Positions 34,544 through 43,268 of a stretch of DNA of 44,138 bases are shown piece by piece (the stretch's first letter is position 1; every line of letters starts with the position of its first letter). Both the position numbers and the translations under genes were made by a program. The notes beneath the pieces were generated by a model that had not been told where the DNA came from, searched no databases, and worked only from the letters and a program-made list of their open reading frames with translations. Origin of the DNA: an uncultured Spartobacteria bacterium (GTDB lineage Bacteria; Verrucomicrobiota; Verrucomicrobiia; Chthoniobacterales; Terrimicrobiaceae); assembly GCA_937919825.1 (NCBI GenBank), contig CALFPA010000015.1:1-44138 (forward strand). Direction: 5' to 3'.

Positions 34544-36124
34544 ATGCGCCAAGGTTCGCTTGCCCTCCTCCTCCACGCCCATCTCCCTTGGGTGCGCCAT
34601 CCCGAGCACGAGGAGTTTCTCGAAGAGGACTGGCTCTTCGAGGCCATCACAGAGTGCTACATCCCCCTGCTAAAAATCCTGCGCCGCATGGTCGCGGACA
34701 AGGTTCCCGCGAAGATCACTTTCACGCTCACGCCCACTCTTTGCGCGATGCTGCGCGATCCCCTCCTGCAAAGCCGCGCCGAGCGATACCTCGAGCGGGG
34801 ATGCGAACTCGCCGCGATGGAAGTGGACCGCACCTCCCGCGACGAGGCACTCCAGCACATCGCCCGGCATTACCAAGCTTCATTCAGCGAGGCGCTGCGT
34901 TTCTACCGCGACGAAATCCGCCGCGACATCGTCGGCACTTTTGCCCAGCTCCAAAAAGACGGCATCCTCGAGATTATCACCTGCGCCGCCACGCATGGCT
35001 TTCTGCCCTTGATGGAAGTCGTGCCCGAGGCGATGCGCGCCCAAATTCTCATGGGCCGCGATTCGCACCGCGAGTGCTTCGGAGTCGATCCCGCCGGAAT
35101 CTGGCTGCCGGAGTGCGGGTATGTGCCGCAAATCGACGCGATTTTACAGGAGGCAAACATCCGGTGGTTCGTGGTCGATGCGCACGGCCTCATGTATGGC
35201 GAGCCGAGGCCGCGCTTCGCGATTTACGCGCCGTATTTCACGCCCTCCGGGCCGGCGGTTTTTGGTCGCGACCGCGAGTCGAGCAAGCAGGTCTGGAGTG
35301 CGCGAGAGGGTTATCCGGGCGATCCCGCCTACCGGGATTTCTACCGCGATATCGGCATGGATTTGCCCGAGGACTACCTCCGCACGGTCCTTCCCGCCAC
35401 CGGCCACCGCCGAAATACCGGAATCAAATACCACCGCATCACTGGCTCGCCCCACAAGGAGATCTACAACCGCGCCTGGGCTATGGCTGCCGCAGACCAC
35501 CACGCGGGGGATTTCCTGAATGCCCGCATCGGCCAAATCGACCACCTCCGCCAAAATCTCCCCGTCGAACCCATCGTGCTCAGCCCGTTCGACGCTGAGC
35601 TGTTCGGCCACTGGTGGTATGAAGGCCCGGAGTTTCTCGACCTCTTTCTGCGCAAGGCGGCCTATGACCAGAAGACATTTCGCCTCACCACTCCCAGCAT
35701 TTACCTTCACGAAAATCCCACGCAGCAGATGCTCTGCCCGTCTCCATCGAGTTGGGGAAACAAAGGCTACTCCGAAGTCTGGCTCGACCACTGCAATTCC
35801 TGGATCTATCCGCACCTCCACACGGCCGCGCGCCGCATGACCGAAGCCGCCCGCCAGCACGCCAAGACGCGCTCGGCATTTATCGACCGGACGCTGAAAC
35901 AACTCGCGCGCGAACTCCTCCTCGCCCAATCCAGCGACTGGGCTTTCCTGATGAAAACCGGCACGGCAGTCGACTACGCCACGCGCCGCACAAACGATCA
36001 TCTACTGCGCTTCACTCGGCTCTGGGAAATGCTCCAATCCGGCCCGCCAGACGAGGACCTGCTCACCGCCTGCGAGGAGCGCGACAACCTCTTCCCGAAT
36101 GTGAACTGGAAGCACTACCTGTGA
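34544..36124 (+). CDS. GH57 1,4-alpha-glucan branching enzyme
   Basis: 526 residues. It cuts an alpha-1,4-glucan and rejoins it as an alpha-1,6 branch in glycogen. The start motif LHAHLPWVRHPE (residues 10-21), the nucleophile Glu190 (GIWLPECGY) and the acid/base Asp350 (SPFDAELFGHWWYEG) are the GH57 branching-enzyme residues; the C-terminal helical region (DUF1957) has LYDHCNSW-type aromatic patches (WLDHCNSWIYPHLHTAARRM). No other glycogen gene is in the window. It overlaps the next gene by GTGA. Confidence 0.93.
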   Translation: MRQGSLALLLHAHLPWVRHPEHEEFLEEDWLFEAITECYIPLLKILRRMVADKVPAKITFTLTPTLCAMLRDPLLQSRAERYLERGCELAAMEVDRTSRDEALQHIARHYQASFSEALRFYRDEIRRDIVGTFAQLQKDGILEIITCAATHGFLPLMEVVPEAMRAQILMGRDSHRECFGVDPAGIWLPECGYVPQIDAILQEANIRWFVVDAHGLMYGEPRPRFAIYAPYFTPSGPAVFGRDRESSKQVWSAREGYPGDPAYRDFYRDIGMDLPEDYLRTVLPATGHRRNTGIKYHRITGSPHKEIYNRAWAMAAADHHAGDFLNARIGQIDHLRQNLPVEPIVLSPFDAELFGHWWYEGPEFLDLFLRKAAYDQKTFRLTTPSIYLHENPTQQMLCPSPSSWGNKGYSEVWLDHCNSWIYPHLHTAARRMTEAARQHAKTRSAFIDRTLKQLARELLLAQSSDWAFLMKTGTAVDYATRRTNDHLLRFTRLWEMLQSGPPDEDLLTACEERDNLFPNVNWKHYL

Positions 36125-37395
36125 GGCTCCTTTCGATTTTTCTCTTTCTGCTCTCACTCGGCCTGGCCTTTGGTGCACCGGCGCAGAACGAGTTTGTCTT
36201 TGCGGTTCCTGCAACCGGCCGGATCACGCTCGGCGTCTTCGACAAAAACGGCCACCTCGTTCGGACCCTTCACGCGCTCTACGACGAGGAGAAATTCCAA
36301 GTCGGCCTCAACGGCTTTATCTCGCACTGGGATGGCCTCGACGACTCCGGGAAAAAAGTTTCGCCCGGCATCTACCACATCCGCGGCTACCAGATTGGCG
36401 AGGTCGCGGTTTCAGGCGAGGCGTTCCACTTCAACGACTGGATTTCCGAATCCGGCATGCCGCCCATTTCGAAGATCGAAGACTTCGAGGTTTTGGACGG
36501 CGGCGACATCCTGCTCACCGCAAAAACTCCCACCGACTCCGTCTTCATTCGCGCCTCCATCCAAGACGGCACGCTCGCGGTAGAAAAATCTCCACCCGTT
36601 GACCAAACCGGACCCGCCCGACAAAAGCTCACCGAGCTTTCTGGCCAACCGGCTGAGGCTTTCCATTCGATCGACGCGTTTGGCGACACGATTCTCGGGG
36701 CGAGCGCCGACGGAGTTTGGATTTCGCAAAATGGCACGACCCCCCGAAAAATCGACCTGCCCGCGCGTGTGGAATCGGTCTCTCTCGTCAATGGCGAGTC
36801 CTTCTGGTTTGTCGGCAACAGTTCGGATTCCACCCAACCGCCAGTGGTCGGCGAGGCGGATTTTAATGGCGAAATCCTCCGTGCGCTCCCCTACGAATCC
36901 GGCGATCCCGCGCCCAAAAAAATCCGCGCTACCCAGTCGGGCTTTGTCGTTCTCGAGGAACTCCCCGGCACTCAACGCCTCCGCTCTCTCACCCGCGACG
37001 AGTCGGGCGAATGGGTGGTCGATTGGGAAAAAACCATCCGCCAATCCGAGCGGTTTGGTTTTTCAAACGGCGAAGTGACCGCCGATGCCGGCACCGCCCC
37101 CCAACTCGACTCGCTCCGCTTCCGACTTGAGGAAAATCCTCTTACCGGCGAGCGCGAAACGATCACGATCCGCGCAGCAATTGATGCCAACGGAACGCGT
37201 CTCGTGACTGAGGACGGTCTGCCATTGCTCCTCGTGAGTGACCAACCCGGCGTCCAGCGCGCCGTCATTCACCGAGGAAAATCCCCCGACTCCATCCGTC
37301 TCCTTCAAAGCAACGGTGCCGCCGTCGAGGAATTCCTCATCGAAGGCCTCCGCCACATCCTCCCCCTCAACGCTGGCCAAATCGAAATCCACTGA
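36121..37395 (+). CDS. Secreted protein with FlgD-type Ig-like domain
   Basis: 424 residues from GTG 36121, which overlaps the branching-enzyme stop; a longer frame upstream is antisense-like noise inside that gene. A signal peptide (RLLSIFLFLLSLGLAFGAPA) leads into an Ig-like domain of the FlgD C-terminal type, residues 25-95 (GRITLGVFDKNGHLVRTL, SHWDGLDDSGKKVSPGIYHI). The rest looks like repeated beta-propeller-like strands (VDGTILGASADGVWISQNGT-type blocks). Function unknown; a surface or periplasmic sugar-related role is possible from the coupling. Confidence 0.78.
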   Translation: MRLLSIFLFLLSLGLAFGAPAQNEFVFAVPATGRITLGVFDKNGHLVRTLHALYDEEKFQVGLNGFISHWDGLDDSGKKVSPGIYHIRGYQIGEVAVSGEAFHFNDWISESGMPPISKIEDFEVLDGGDILLTAKTPTDSVFIRASIQDGTLAVEKSPPVDQTGPARQKLTELSGQPAEAFHSIDAFGDTILGASADGVWISQNGTTPRKIDLPARVESVSLVNGESFWFVGNSSDSTQPPVVGEADFNGEILRALPYESGDPAPKKIRATQSGFVVLEELPGTQRLRSLTRDESGEWVVDWEKTIRQSERFGFSNGEVTADAGTAPQLDSLRFRLEENPLTGERETITIRAAIDANGTRLVTEDGLPLLLVSDQPGVQRAVIHRGKSPDSIRLLQSNGAAVEEFLIEGLRHILPLNAGQIEIH

Positions 37396-37401
37396 GGATC
37401 T

Positions 37402-38970
37402 CTACTCCCACTCAATCGTGGCAGGCGGCTTGCTGGAGATGTCGTAGCAGACGCGGTTGGCGCCTTTGACTTCGTTGATGATGCGGGTCGAGATTTTGGC
37501 GAGGAGTTCGTGTGGGAGGCGCACCCAGTCGGCGGTCATGCCGTCGTGGCTGTTCACCATTCGCAGCGCAATCGTGTAGTCGTAAGTGCGCTCATCGCCC
37601 ATTACGCCGACGCTGCGCACGGGGAGCAGGACGGCGAAGGATTGCCAGACTTTGTAATACCAGCCCGAGGCTTTCATTTCTTCGAGCACGATGGCATCGG
37701 CCTCACGCACGATGCGGAGGCGCTCAGCGGTGATCTCGCCAATCACGCGGACGGCGAGGCCGGGTCCGGGGAACGGCTGGCGGTGGACGATTTCTTTCGA
37801 GAGCCCGAGTTCTTCACCGACTTGGCGGACTTCGTCTTTGAAAAGTTGGCGGAGCGGCTCGACGAGTTCGAATTTCATGCGCTCGGGCAGGCCGCCGACA
37901 TTGTGGTGGCTCTTGATGAGCGCGGCTGGGTTGCCGGAGATGGAAACGCTCTCGATCACATCGGGGTAAAGCGTGCCTTGAGCAAGGAAGCGGTAGTTGC
38001 CCGGGTCAGATTTTTTGAGGTCGCGCGCGGCGGCTTCGAAAACCTTGATGAACTCGTTCCCGATAATCTTGCGCTTGCGTTCGGGGTCGGTGACGCCTTT
38101 GAGTTTTTTGAGGAACTGCTCGGACGCGTTCACCGTTTTCATCCGGATGCGGAACTCTCGTGAGAAAAGTTTTTCCACCGCTGCCGCTTCGTTGGCGCGG
38201 AGGAGTCCGTTGTTTACAAAAATGCAGGTAAGGCGGTCGCCGATGGCTTTGTGCAGGAGGACAGCGGCGACGGAGGAATCGACACCGCCGCTGAGGCCGA
38301 GGATCACGCGGCCGTCGCCGACTTGCTCGCGAATCTCGCGGCAGGTGCGGTCGATGAAAGATTCCATCGTCCAGTTCGATTTGCAGCCGCAGATGCGGTG
38401 CACGAAATTCGCGAGGATTTCCTTGCCGCGAGGGGTGTGGACGACTTCGGGATGGAATTGCAGCCCGTAGATGTGGCGCTTGGTGTCGCCGATCACGGCG
38501 TGCGGGGAGTTCTCAGTTTTGCCGAGAGGGCGGAAGCCGGCGGGGAGTTTGGTGATCTTGTCGCCATGGCTGTTCCAGACTTCGAGGGTCGCAGGAAGTT
38601 TGTCGAACAGCGCGCACTTGGGATCGCCCTTGAGTTTTCCAGGGCCGTATTCGCGGGCGGTGGAGCGCTCGACCTTGCCGCCTAGGCCGTGCGCGATGAG
38701 TTGCATGCCGTAGCAAATTCCGAGAACGGGGATGCCAAGGTCGTAGATTTTTTTATCCACCTGCGGAGCTTTGGCCGCATAAACGCTGGCCGGGCCGCCC
38801 GAGAGAATGATGCCGGAGGGTTTCAGCTTGGCGACTTGTGAGGCTTTGGTCCGGAAGGGGAGGATTTCGGAGTAGACGCGGCACTCGCGAACGCGGCGGG
38901 CAATGACCTGGGTGTATTGGGAACCGAAATCGAGAATGAGGATTTTTTCCTCAGCGGGCTGTGATGGCAT
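37402..38970 (-). CDS. guaA: GMP synthase (glutamine-hydrolysing)
   Basis: 522 residues. It aminates XMP to GMP. The class I amidotransferase domain has Cys86 (GICYGMQ), His173 and Glu175 (FHPEVVHT); the ATP pyrophosphatase P-loop is at 227-233 (SGGVDSS). The C-terminus ends in the family pattern KPPATIEWE. Complete and of typical length. Convergent with the FlgD-Ig gene, with six bases between stops. Confidence 0.97.
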   Translation of the reverse strand: MPSQPAEEKILILDFGSQYTQVIARRVRECRVYSEILPFRTKASQVAKLKPSGIILSGGPASVYAAKAPQVDKKIYDLGIPVLGICYGMQLIAHGLGGKVERSTAREYGPGKLKGDPKCALFDKLPATLEVWNSHGDKITKLPAGFRPLGKTENSPHAVIGDTKRHIYGLQFHPEVVHTPRGKEILANFVHRICGCKSNWTMESFIDRTCREIREQVGDGRVILGLSGGVDSSVAAVLLHKAIGDRLTCIFVNNGLLRANEAAAVEKLFSREFRIRMKTVNASEQFLKKLKGVTDPERKRKIIGNEFIKVFEAAARDLKKSDPGNYRFLAQGTLYPDVIESVSISGNPAALIKSHHNVGGLPERMKFELVEPLRQLFKDEVRQVGEELGLSKEIVHRQPFPGPGLAVRVIGEITAERLRIVREADAIVLEEMKASGWYYKVWQSFAVLLPVRSVGVMGDERTYDYTIALRMVNSHDGMTADWVRLPHELLAKISTRIINEVKGANRVCYDISSKPPATIEWE

Positions 38971-38982
38971 GATGGGCGGCGC

Positions 38983-39159
38983 TTAGTTGAAGTCTGGGCC
39001 GAAGTCGTCGGAGAGCGGGTTGTTCGGGACGATCTGGCCGCGGCCTTGGATTCCCTCCTCGAACCGAGTGCCGACATCTTCGACCGATTGCTCGGAAATT
39101 GCGCATCCCGAAAGAAGCCCGAGAAGCCCTAACATACAAAAAAAGATCACGCCTTTCAT
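38983..39159 (-). CDS. Small lipoprotein
   Basis: 58 residues from ATG 39159. The first 19 (MKGVIFFCMLGLLGLLSGC) are a lipoprotein signal with the lipobox LLSGC; the mature part is short and polar (EEGIQGRGQIVPNNPLSDDF). Twelve bases upstream of guaA and probably co-transcribed with it. The divergent aat start is 14 bases away. Function unknown. Confidence 0.75.
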   Translation of the reverse strand: MKGVIFFCMLGLLGLLSGCAISEQSVEDVGTRFEEGIQGRGQIVPNNPLSDDFGPDFN

Positions 39160-39173
39160 CGCGGCGGAGAATA

Positions 39174-39767
39174 ATGAATCGAGTCGCCATGGCAACCATC
39201 ATTCCGCCCGATATCCTGCTGGATTTCTATCGTCGCGGGGTTTTCCCGATGGCGATGGATGGCGAGCTGCGGCTCTTCTCGCCCGACCCGCGCGGAGTGA
39301 TTCCACTTGAGAAATTCCGCGTTCCCCATGGCTCCCGAAAAACCCTGAGCGACCCCGCTTGGAAGGTGACGGTGAATGCGGCGTTTGAGGAGGTGGTTCT
39401 TGGGTGCGCGGAGCGGGACGAAACCTGGATCGACGAAACCATTTTTGGGAGTTACGCGGAACTTCACCACCTCGGCCATGCCCATTCGGTCGAGGTCTGG
39501 CGGGATGGCGAGTTGGCTGGTGGGCTTTATGGTGTGGCGATCGGGGCGGCGTTTTGCGGCGAGTCGATGTTCAGTCGCATGCCCGGGGCATCGAAAGTGG
39601 CCCTGGCGAGTTTGGTCGAGCGCCTGCGCGGGCGGAGCTTCACGCTTCTTGATACGCAATGGGTCACGCCCCACCTCGAAAAATTTGGGGCCTGCGAAAT
39701 CCCTCGCAGCGAGTATTTGGAAAAACTCGCGAAAGCGGTGGAGATGAAGACGAGCTTTTGGGAGTGA
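39174..39767 (+). CDS. aat: Leucyl/phenylalanyl-tRNA-protein transferase
   Basis: 197 residues. It adds Leu or Phe to N-terminal Arg/Lys of proteins and marks them for ClpS/ClpAP. Typical blocks: ILLDFYRRGVFPMAMDG, FSPDPRGVIPLEKF, DETWIDETIFGSYAELHHLG, HSVEVWRDGELAGGLYGVAI and ESMFSRMPGASKVAL. ATG 39174 is chosen because GGAGA stands about five bases before it; ATG 39189 would give the shorter protein. Confidence 0.94.
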   Translation: MNRVAMATIIPPDILLDFYRRGVFPMAMDGELRLFSPDPRGVIPLEKFRVPHGSRKTLSDPAWKVTVNAAFEEVVLGCAERDETWIDETIFGSYAELHHLGHAHSVEVWRDGELAGGLYGVAIGAAFCGESMFSRMPGASKVALASLVERLRGRSFTLLDTQWVTPHLEKFGACEIPRSEYLEKLAKAVEMKTSFWE

Positions 39768-39853
39768 GGATTTCCTGGAAAGAGTCGGGCGGGTGTCGGC
39801 CTGCAAACAGAAACGCCTTGCAGCCCCGTTCGGCTTCTGATTTTTAAAAAATC

Positions 39854-39994
39854 ATGATGATAAAAATCACCCTTCTTTTTCTCGCATTGGTTGGACTCTC
39901 TCTGTCCGGATGCGGCACGGTCGGCGGCGCGCTTTCCGGCGCGGGCAGCGATCTGACCTCGGCTGGGAATTGGGTTAAAGAAATCGGCCAGTAA
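39854..39994 (+). CDS. Entericidin-like small lipoprotein
   Basis: 46 residues. MMIKITLLFLALVGLSLS followed by GCGTVGG gives a lipoprotein signal cleaved before Cys20; the mature part (ALSGAGSDLTSAGNWVKEIG) has the short amphipathic pattern of the entericidin EcnA/EcnB family, outer-membrane lipoproteins of the stress response. The ATG at 39857 is an equivalent start. No good Shine-Dalgarno is visible. A bidirectional terminator follows at 40081. Confidence 0.7.
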   Translation: MMIKITLLFLALVGLSLSGCGTVGGALSGAGSDLTSAGNWVKEIGQ

Positions 39995-40080
39995 GGGCAT
40001 CCAGAATAACGAATCCAAACCGCCGCTTTGTTGCGCTCGAGCGGGGTTGCTCGTAGCTCCGCCGAAGTATTTCGAAATAA

Positions 40081-40113
40081 AAAAACGCCGTCCGGGTCTC
40101 GGACGGCGTTTTT
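40081..40113. terminator. Bidirectional terminator after glnA
   Basis: AAAAACGCCGTCC, loop GGGTCTC, then GGACGGCGTTTTT. The A run before and T run after allow termination on both strands: of glnA (minus) and of the lipoprotein gene at 39854 (plus). Confidence 0.92.
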
Positions 40114-40130
40114 GTTGAGTGAATGGTTGG

Positions 40131-41171
40131 TTATTTGCCCTTCTTGGCGGGCGCCTTGCCGGTCGGAACCGAGGTGATCGTCTGAAGGATGCGGCTGGCG
40201 ATTTGGTAGGGGTTTCCTTGGGAGTTCGGACGGCGATCCTCCAAGTAGCCTTTCCAGCCGTTGTTCTTGAAGCTGTGCGGAACACGGATCGAGGCACCTC
40301 GGTCTGCGACGCCCCAGGAGAATTTGTCGATGCTCTGGGTTTCGTGGAGACCGGTCAGGCGCATGTGGTTGTCGGGACCATACACGGCGATGTGTTCGTT
40401 TTTGTATTTGTCGAACGCCGCCATGAGCTTGTCGAAGTAGTCCTTGCCGCCGACTTCGCGCATGTATTTCGTGGAGAAATTGGCGTGCATGCCCGAGCCA
40501 TTCCAGTCGGTATTGCCGAGCGGTTTGCAGTGGTATTCGATATCAATGCCGTATTTTTCACAAAGGCGCTGGAGGATGTAGCGGGCGACCCAGACCTCGT
40601 CAGCGGCGCGCTTGGAACCTTTGCCGAAGATTTGAAATTCCCATTGGCCCTTGGCGACCTCGGCGTTGATGCCTTCATGGTTGATGCCGGCGTCGAGGCA
40701 GATGTCGAGGTGCTCCTCAACGATCTGGCGGGCGATGTCGCCAACATTTTTGTAACCGACTCCAGTGTAGTAAGATCCTTGTGGAGCGGGGTATCCATTT
40801 TCCGGGAAGCCGAGGGGGCGTCCGTCTTGATAAAAGAAATACTCCTGCTCGAAGCCGAACCAGGCATTGGGATCATCCAAAATGGTGGCGCGGTCATTCG
40901 ATGGGTGGGGTGTGCCGTCGGGATTGTAAACTTCGCACATGACGAGCGCGCCATTTTTGCGGGTGCTGTCAGGGTAGACGGCCACGGGCACGAGCACGCA
41001 ATCAGAGCTGCCGCCGGGGGCTTGTTGAGTGGAGCTGCCGTCAAATCCCCACTTAGGAAGGGCTTCAAGCTTGGGGAACGAAGCGAAGTCTTTGAGCTGG
41101 GTCTTGCTGCGAAGGTTGCGGACGGGCTCGTAGCCGTCGAGCCAGATGTATTCGAGTTTGTATTTAGCCAT
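40131..41171 (-). CDS. glnA: Glutamine synthetase type II (eukaryote-like)
   Basis: 346 residues, the short GSII form common in eukaryotes and found in some bacteria such as Verrucomicrobiota, Bacteroidota and Streptomyces. It joins ammonia and glutamate with ATP. Blocks: WGFDGSSTQQAPGGSSDCVL, WFGFEQEYFFY (metal-binding Glu in residues 107-110), GINAEVAKGQWEFQI (167-181), NGSGMHANFS and ASIRVPHSF. The C-terminal adenylylation tyrosine loop of the long GSI form is absent, so control is probably transcriptional, through the sigma-54 site upstream. Confidence 0.96.
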   Translation of the reverse strand: MAKYKLEYIWLDGYEPVRNLRSKTQLKDFASFPKLEALPKWGFDGSSTQQAPGGSSDCVLVPVAVYPDSTRKNGALVMCEVYNPDGTPHPSNDRATILDDPNAWFGFEQEYFFYQDGRPLGFPENGYPAPQGSYYTGVGYKNVGDIARQIVEEHLDICLDAGINHEGINAEVAKGQWEFQIFGKGSKRAADEVWVARYILQRLCEKYGIDIEYHCKPLGNTDWNGSGMHANFSTKYMREVGGKDYFDKLMAAFDKYKNEHIAVYGPDNHMRLTGLHETQSIDKFSWGVADRGASIRVPHSFKNNGWKGYLEDRRPNSQGNPYQIASRILQTITSVPTGKAPAKKGK

Positions 41172-41195
41172 TCTGTGTTTGGTGTGTTTTTTTGA

Positions 41196-41220
41196 GCACC
41201 CTCAAGCCGCTCGAGGGTGC
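41196..41220 (-). promoter_or_regulatory. Stem-loop in the glnA leader
   Basis: GCACCCTC and GAGGGTGC pair perfectly (8 bp) around a 9-base loop, 24 bases before the glnA start. On the plus strand a T-rich stretch follows, so it may stop transcription coming toward the array; on the glnA strand no T run follows and it would be a leader hairpin. Confidence 0.6.
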
Positions 41221-41265
41221 GATTTGTTTCTTTTTTAGCATTTTTCCATGCGGCGAGGGGTATAC

Positions 41266-41281
41266 TGCAGTTCTCGTGCCA
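41266..41281 (-). promoter_or_regulatory. glnA: Sigma-54 promoter of glnA
   Basis: On the minus strand, TGGCACG-AGAA-CTGCA gives the -24 (GG) and -12 (GC) elements with the exact sigma-54 spacing; only the first T of TTGC differs. It lies about 95 bases before the glnA start. Sigma-54 control of glnA is a classical nitrogen-starvation arrangement. Confidence 0.8.
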
Positions 41282-41302
41282 ATTTTTTCATAGAGGGAAA
41301 AA

Positions 41303-41371
41303 CTGAAACATCCACCGACTGGAAGGTAGGTTGTGGCACGGGTAAGCGTTCGGTGGATCGCATTGTTCGTC
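41303..41371 (-). other. attC-like site after the ParE cassette (degenerate)
   Basis: Starting at the base after the ParE stop, the minus strand reads R'' GACGAAC, an arm ATCCACCGAAC, a 24-base loop, an arm GTCGGTGGAT (one extra A stays unpaired) and GTTTCAG. The R'' core differs at one base from the complement of GTTCGAC, the end of the upstream attC, as expected for this cassette. The R' core is poor and lacks the normal spacer, so this may be a decayed last site. Confidence 0.4.
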
Positions 41372-41671
41372 TTATCTTTGGTTCAGTCGACTGGTTATCC
41401 AGTCAGGGTTTCGTCGGAGATCGCTTACTGCCAAGATTGTATCTTCCTCGGCTTGCGAGGTGTAGAAAATTCCATGAGGAAATACTCTGCTCAAAAGCCT
41501 GTGAAATCCATGAATCTCTCTGTGAAGGCCTGCTGTAACTTTCAGTCCTTCAATGTCAGCACGCAGACACGCGGTAAAGTAATCGCCAAGTCCGAAATCT
41601 TGAGCCTCGTAAAATAGGAAACCGTCATTGAGGTCGCCGATGGCATCCTCTGAAATGAGGATTTTCTTCAT
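41372..41671 (-). CDS. ParE/RelE-family toxin
   Basis: 99 residues from ATG 41671, in ATGA overlap with the antitoxin. KILISEDAIGDLNDGFLFYE, then FTACLRADIEGL, FPHGIFYTSQAEEDTILAVS and DLRRNPDWITSRL follow the ParE fold. ParE-type toxins poison gyrase or cut mRNA on the ribosome. Toxin-antitoxin genes are the typical stabilising cargo of chromosomal cassette arrays. Confidence 0.88.
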   Translation of the reverse strand: MKKILISEDAIGDLNDGFLFYEAQDFGLGDYFTACLRADIEGLKVTAGLHREIHGFHRLLSRVFPHGIFYTSQAEEDTILAVSDLRRNPDWITSRLNQR

Positions 41672-41877
41672 CCGCGTCCGATTGCGAACTTCACTTTGTC
41701 CCAATCGAGAAGTTGGGCTTCGCCACGGTTAATCCGTGATCGGCGCTCCTTCAATAAATCGATGACATCTTGGGAAATTGGCGCGTCCTCATAGTGATCA
41801 CGCATATCTTCCCAAATCGCCGCCATAATCCGAACTTTCTCGTCGATCGGTAGGGTCCTGATCTCTTGAGTGGTCAT
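41668..41877 (-). CDS. Addiction-module antitoxin component
   Basis: 69 residues: IRTLPIDEKVRIMAAIWEDM, then DVIDLLKERRSRINRGEAQL and LDWDKVKFAI. This is the putative addiction-module component family that pairs with ParE/RelE toxins. It lies 50 bases after the R' end of an attC site, as the first gene of a cassette would. Confidence 0.88.
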   Translation of the reverse strand: MTTQEIRTLPIDEKVRIMAAIWEDMRDHYEDAPISQDVIDLLKERRSRINRGEAQLLDWDKVKFAIGRG

Positions 41878-41920
41878 GTAGGAATTTTACCCTGAAATTG
41901 CGGGAAGGCGATTTTTTTTT

Positions 41921-41979
41921 GTCGAACGTCAAAGGTGACTCACGCGCGGTAGCGCGTTGAGTCCACTGCCTTGTTATGC
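41921..41979 (-). other. Integron attC recombination site
   Basis: 59 bases. On the minus strand: R'' GCATAAC, then AAGGCAGTGGACTCA and ACGCG, a CTAC loop, CGCGTGAGTCAC, CTTTGAC and R' GTTCGAC. The arms pair as CGCG and GACTCA/TGAGTC, with single unpaired bases on one side, the extrahelical bases that attC uses for strand choice. R'' is the exact complement of GTTATGC, the start of this cassette at 44086. It overlaps the end of the MFS gene, whose last codons (HNKAVDSTRYRA) come from the site. Confidence 0.7.
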
Positions 41980-43253
41980 ATTCTGATTTTGCGGGTGATA
42001 TGGCTAAAAAGCATGCTCGCTCCCAAACCAATAATTGCGAATCCAAAGACCACTAGAAATACGTGTTGATGGCCCAACGGCCCGGGAGAGCTATCCAGCA
42101 AATACCCCATGACAGGCCCCATAAAGACATCGGGAGTGTAGCCTATGACGGATACAAGACCGACTGCGCTGCCGGTAAACGCGACAGGAACATTCCCTTC
42201 CTTCATGATAGCAAAGTAGAGACCGCGCAACGCGAATATCCCAAGACTCGCACAGATGATTGTCATGAGGTAGAATCCAAGCATTCCAGATTGAATCGTG
42301 CCCAAGCCGAGCACGAGGCTTCCGGTCGCAAGGAGCGCAAAACTCACGATCGTCATCAATCCCGCGCTCGTCCGGTCGGCAAGGTATCCGGCAGCGATTG
42401 CGGCAGCGGGCCGCACCCACAAGGAGACCGTGCCAACCTTGGCAGCTTCGACCTCGTCCAAACCCAGAACTTCGCTGGCATACAAGGAAAAGTCATCGGT
42501 AGCTTTAAACCCGACATAGGCGCATATGATAATTAATGACTGAAGCCATACCGTTGGCATTTTAAAAACATGCAGCACGCCTCGGACATTAAAGCTTGAA
42601 AAGCTCGACTGCTCTCTTCGCTCGCGCTTTGGCAAGACAAACCAGACCAGAACTGCCGACGCGCAGGTCATGCCAGCAAACCAGAAAATGACCTGGCGAA
42701 TGGCTGCTGTTCGTTGTTCAAGAGTAGCATTCCCAACATCCTCAGGAATAAGCGCCGCGTAGAGCGCGACCATCACGGTGCCGGTCACGGCCGTGAGCAA
42801 CCCCCTCCCTCCATCCAAGAGTCCAAAGGCAGCGCCTTGTTTCAACTCACCGCCCCACTCGCGAGTCGCTCGCATCAACGCCGCCCAAAACAACGCAATC
42901 GTGGTAAATCCCCAATAGGCATACAGCAATTTCAACGAGGAGAGCGATGGGATCGTTGCCAGAACAAGGCCTCCCAATGCGGTCGTGATCAGCGCCGTGG
43001 CGATGAGTTTGCGCGGCCTAAAAATGTCTGCAATCGGGCCCCCGGGCAAATACACAATCATGGCCACGATCCCATAAAGCGCAAAAGCCGTCCCCAACTC
43101 GAGATTGGTGAGATCAAAGACCTCGAGAAGCGTCGGTCTGAACACCCTGGCCAATACGAAGGGAAGAAAGAAGATCGTCTCTCCTGCTGCGATCAAGCTC
43201 AGCAGGACCAACGATCTGCGGACCCCCGCGCTTCCACGGCTTGGTTTGGTCAC
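41940..43253 (-). CDS. MFS transporter
   Basis: 437 residues with about twelve hydrophobic segments and the MFS loop 2-3 motif (GGPIADIFRPRKLIATALIT). A soluble N-terminal turn precedes the first helix (SLVLLSLIAAGETIFFLPFV). The substrate is unknown. The last dozen residues (MHNKAVDSTRYRA) are encoded by the attC site, so the native C-terminus ends near SHITRKIR. It lies 15 bases after the methyltransferase gene in the same cassette, and they may act together. Confidence 0.9.
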   Translation of the reverse strand: MTKPSRGSAGVRRSLVLLSLIAAGETIFFLPFVLARVFRPTLLEVFDLTNLELGTAFALYGIVAMIVYLPGGPIADIFRPRKLIATALITTALGGLVLATIPSLSSLKLLYAYWGFTTIALFWAALMRATREWGGELKQGAAFGLLDGGRGLLTAVTGTVMVALYAALIPEDVGNATLEQRTAAIRQVIFWFAGMTCASAVLVWFVLPKRERREQSSFSSFNVRGVLHVFKMPTVWLQSLIIICAYVGFKATDDFSLYASEVLGLDEVEAAKVGTVSLWVRPAAAIAAGYLADRTSAGLMTIVSFALLATGSLVLGLGTIQSGMLGFYLMTIICASLGIFALRGLYFAIMKEGNVPVAFTGSAVGLVSVIGYTPDVFMGPVMGYLLDSSPGPLGHQHVFLVVFGFAIIGLGASMLFSHITRKIRMHNKAVDSTRYRA

Positions 43254-43268
43254 CAGAAAGTCCCTCTC

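Noticed and set aside
40119-41195. Plus-strand open frame of 358 codons
   Set aside because: It is the antisense shadow of glnA, whose protein is complete and well conserved.
41196-41220. Stem-loop as terminator of glnA-strand transcription
   Set aside because: On the minus strand it is followed by an A run, not a T run; it was kept only as a leader structure or plus-strand stop.
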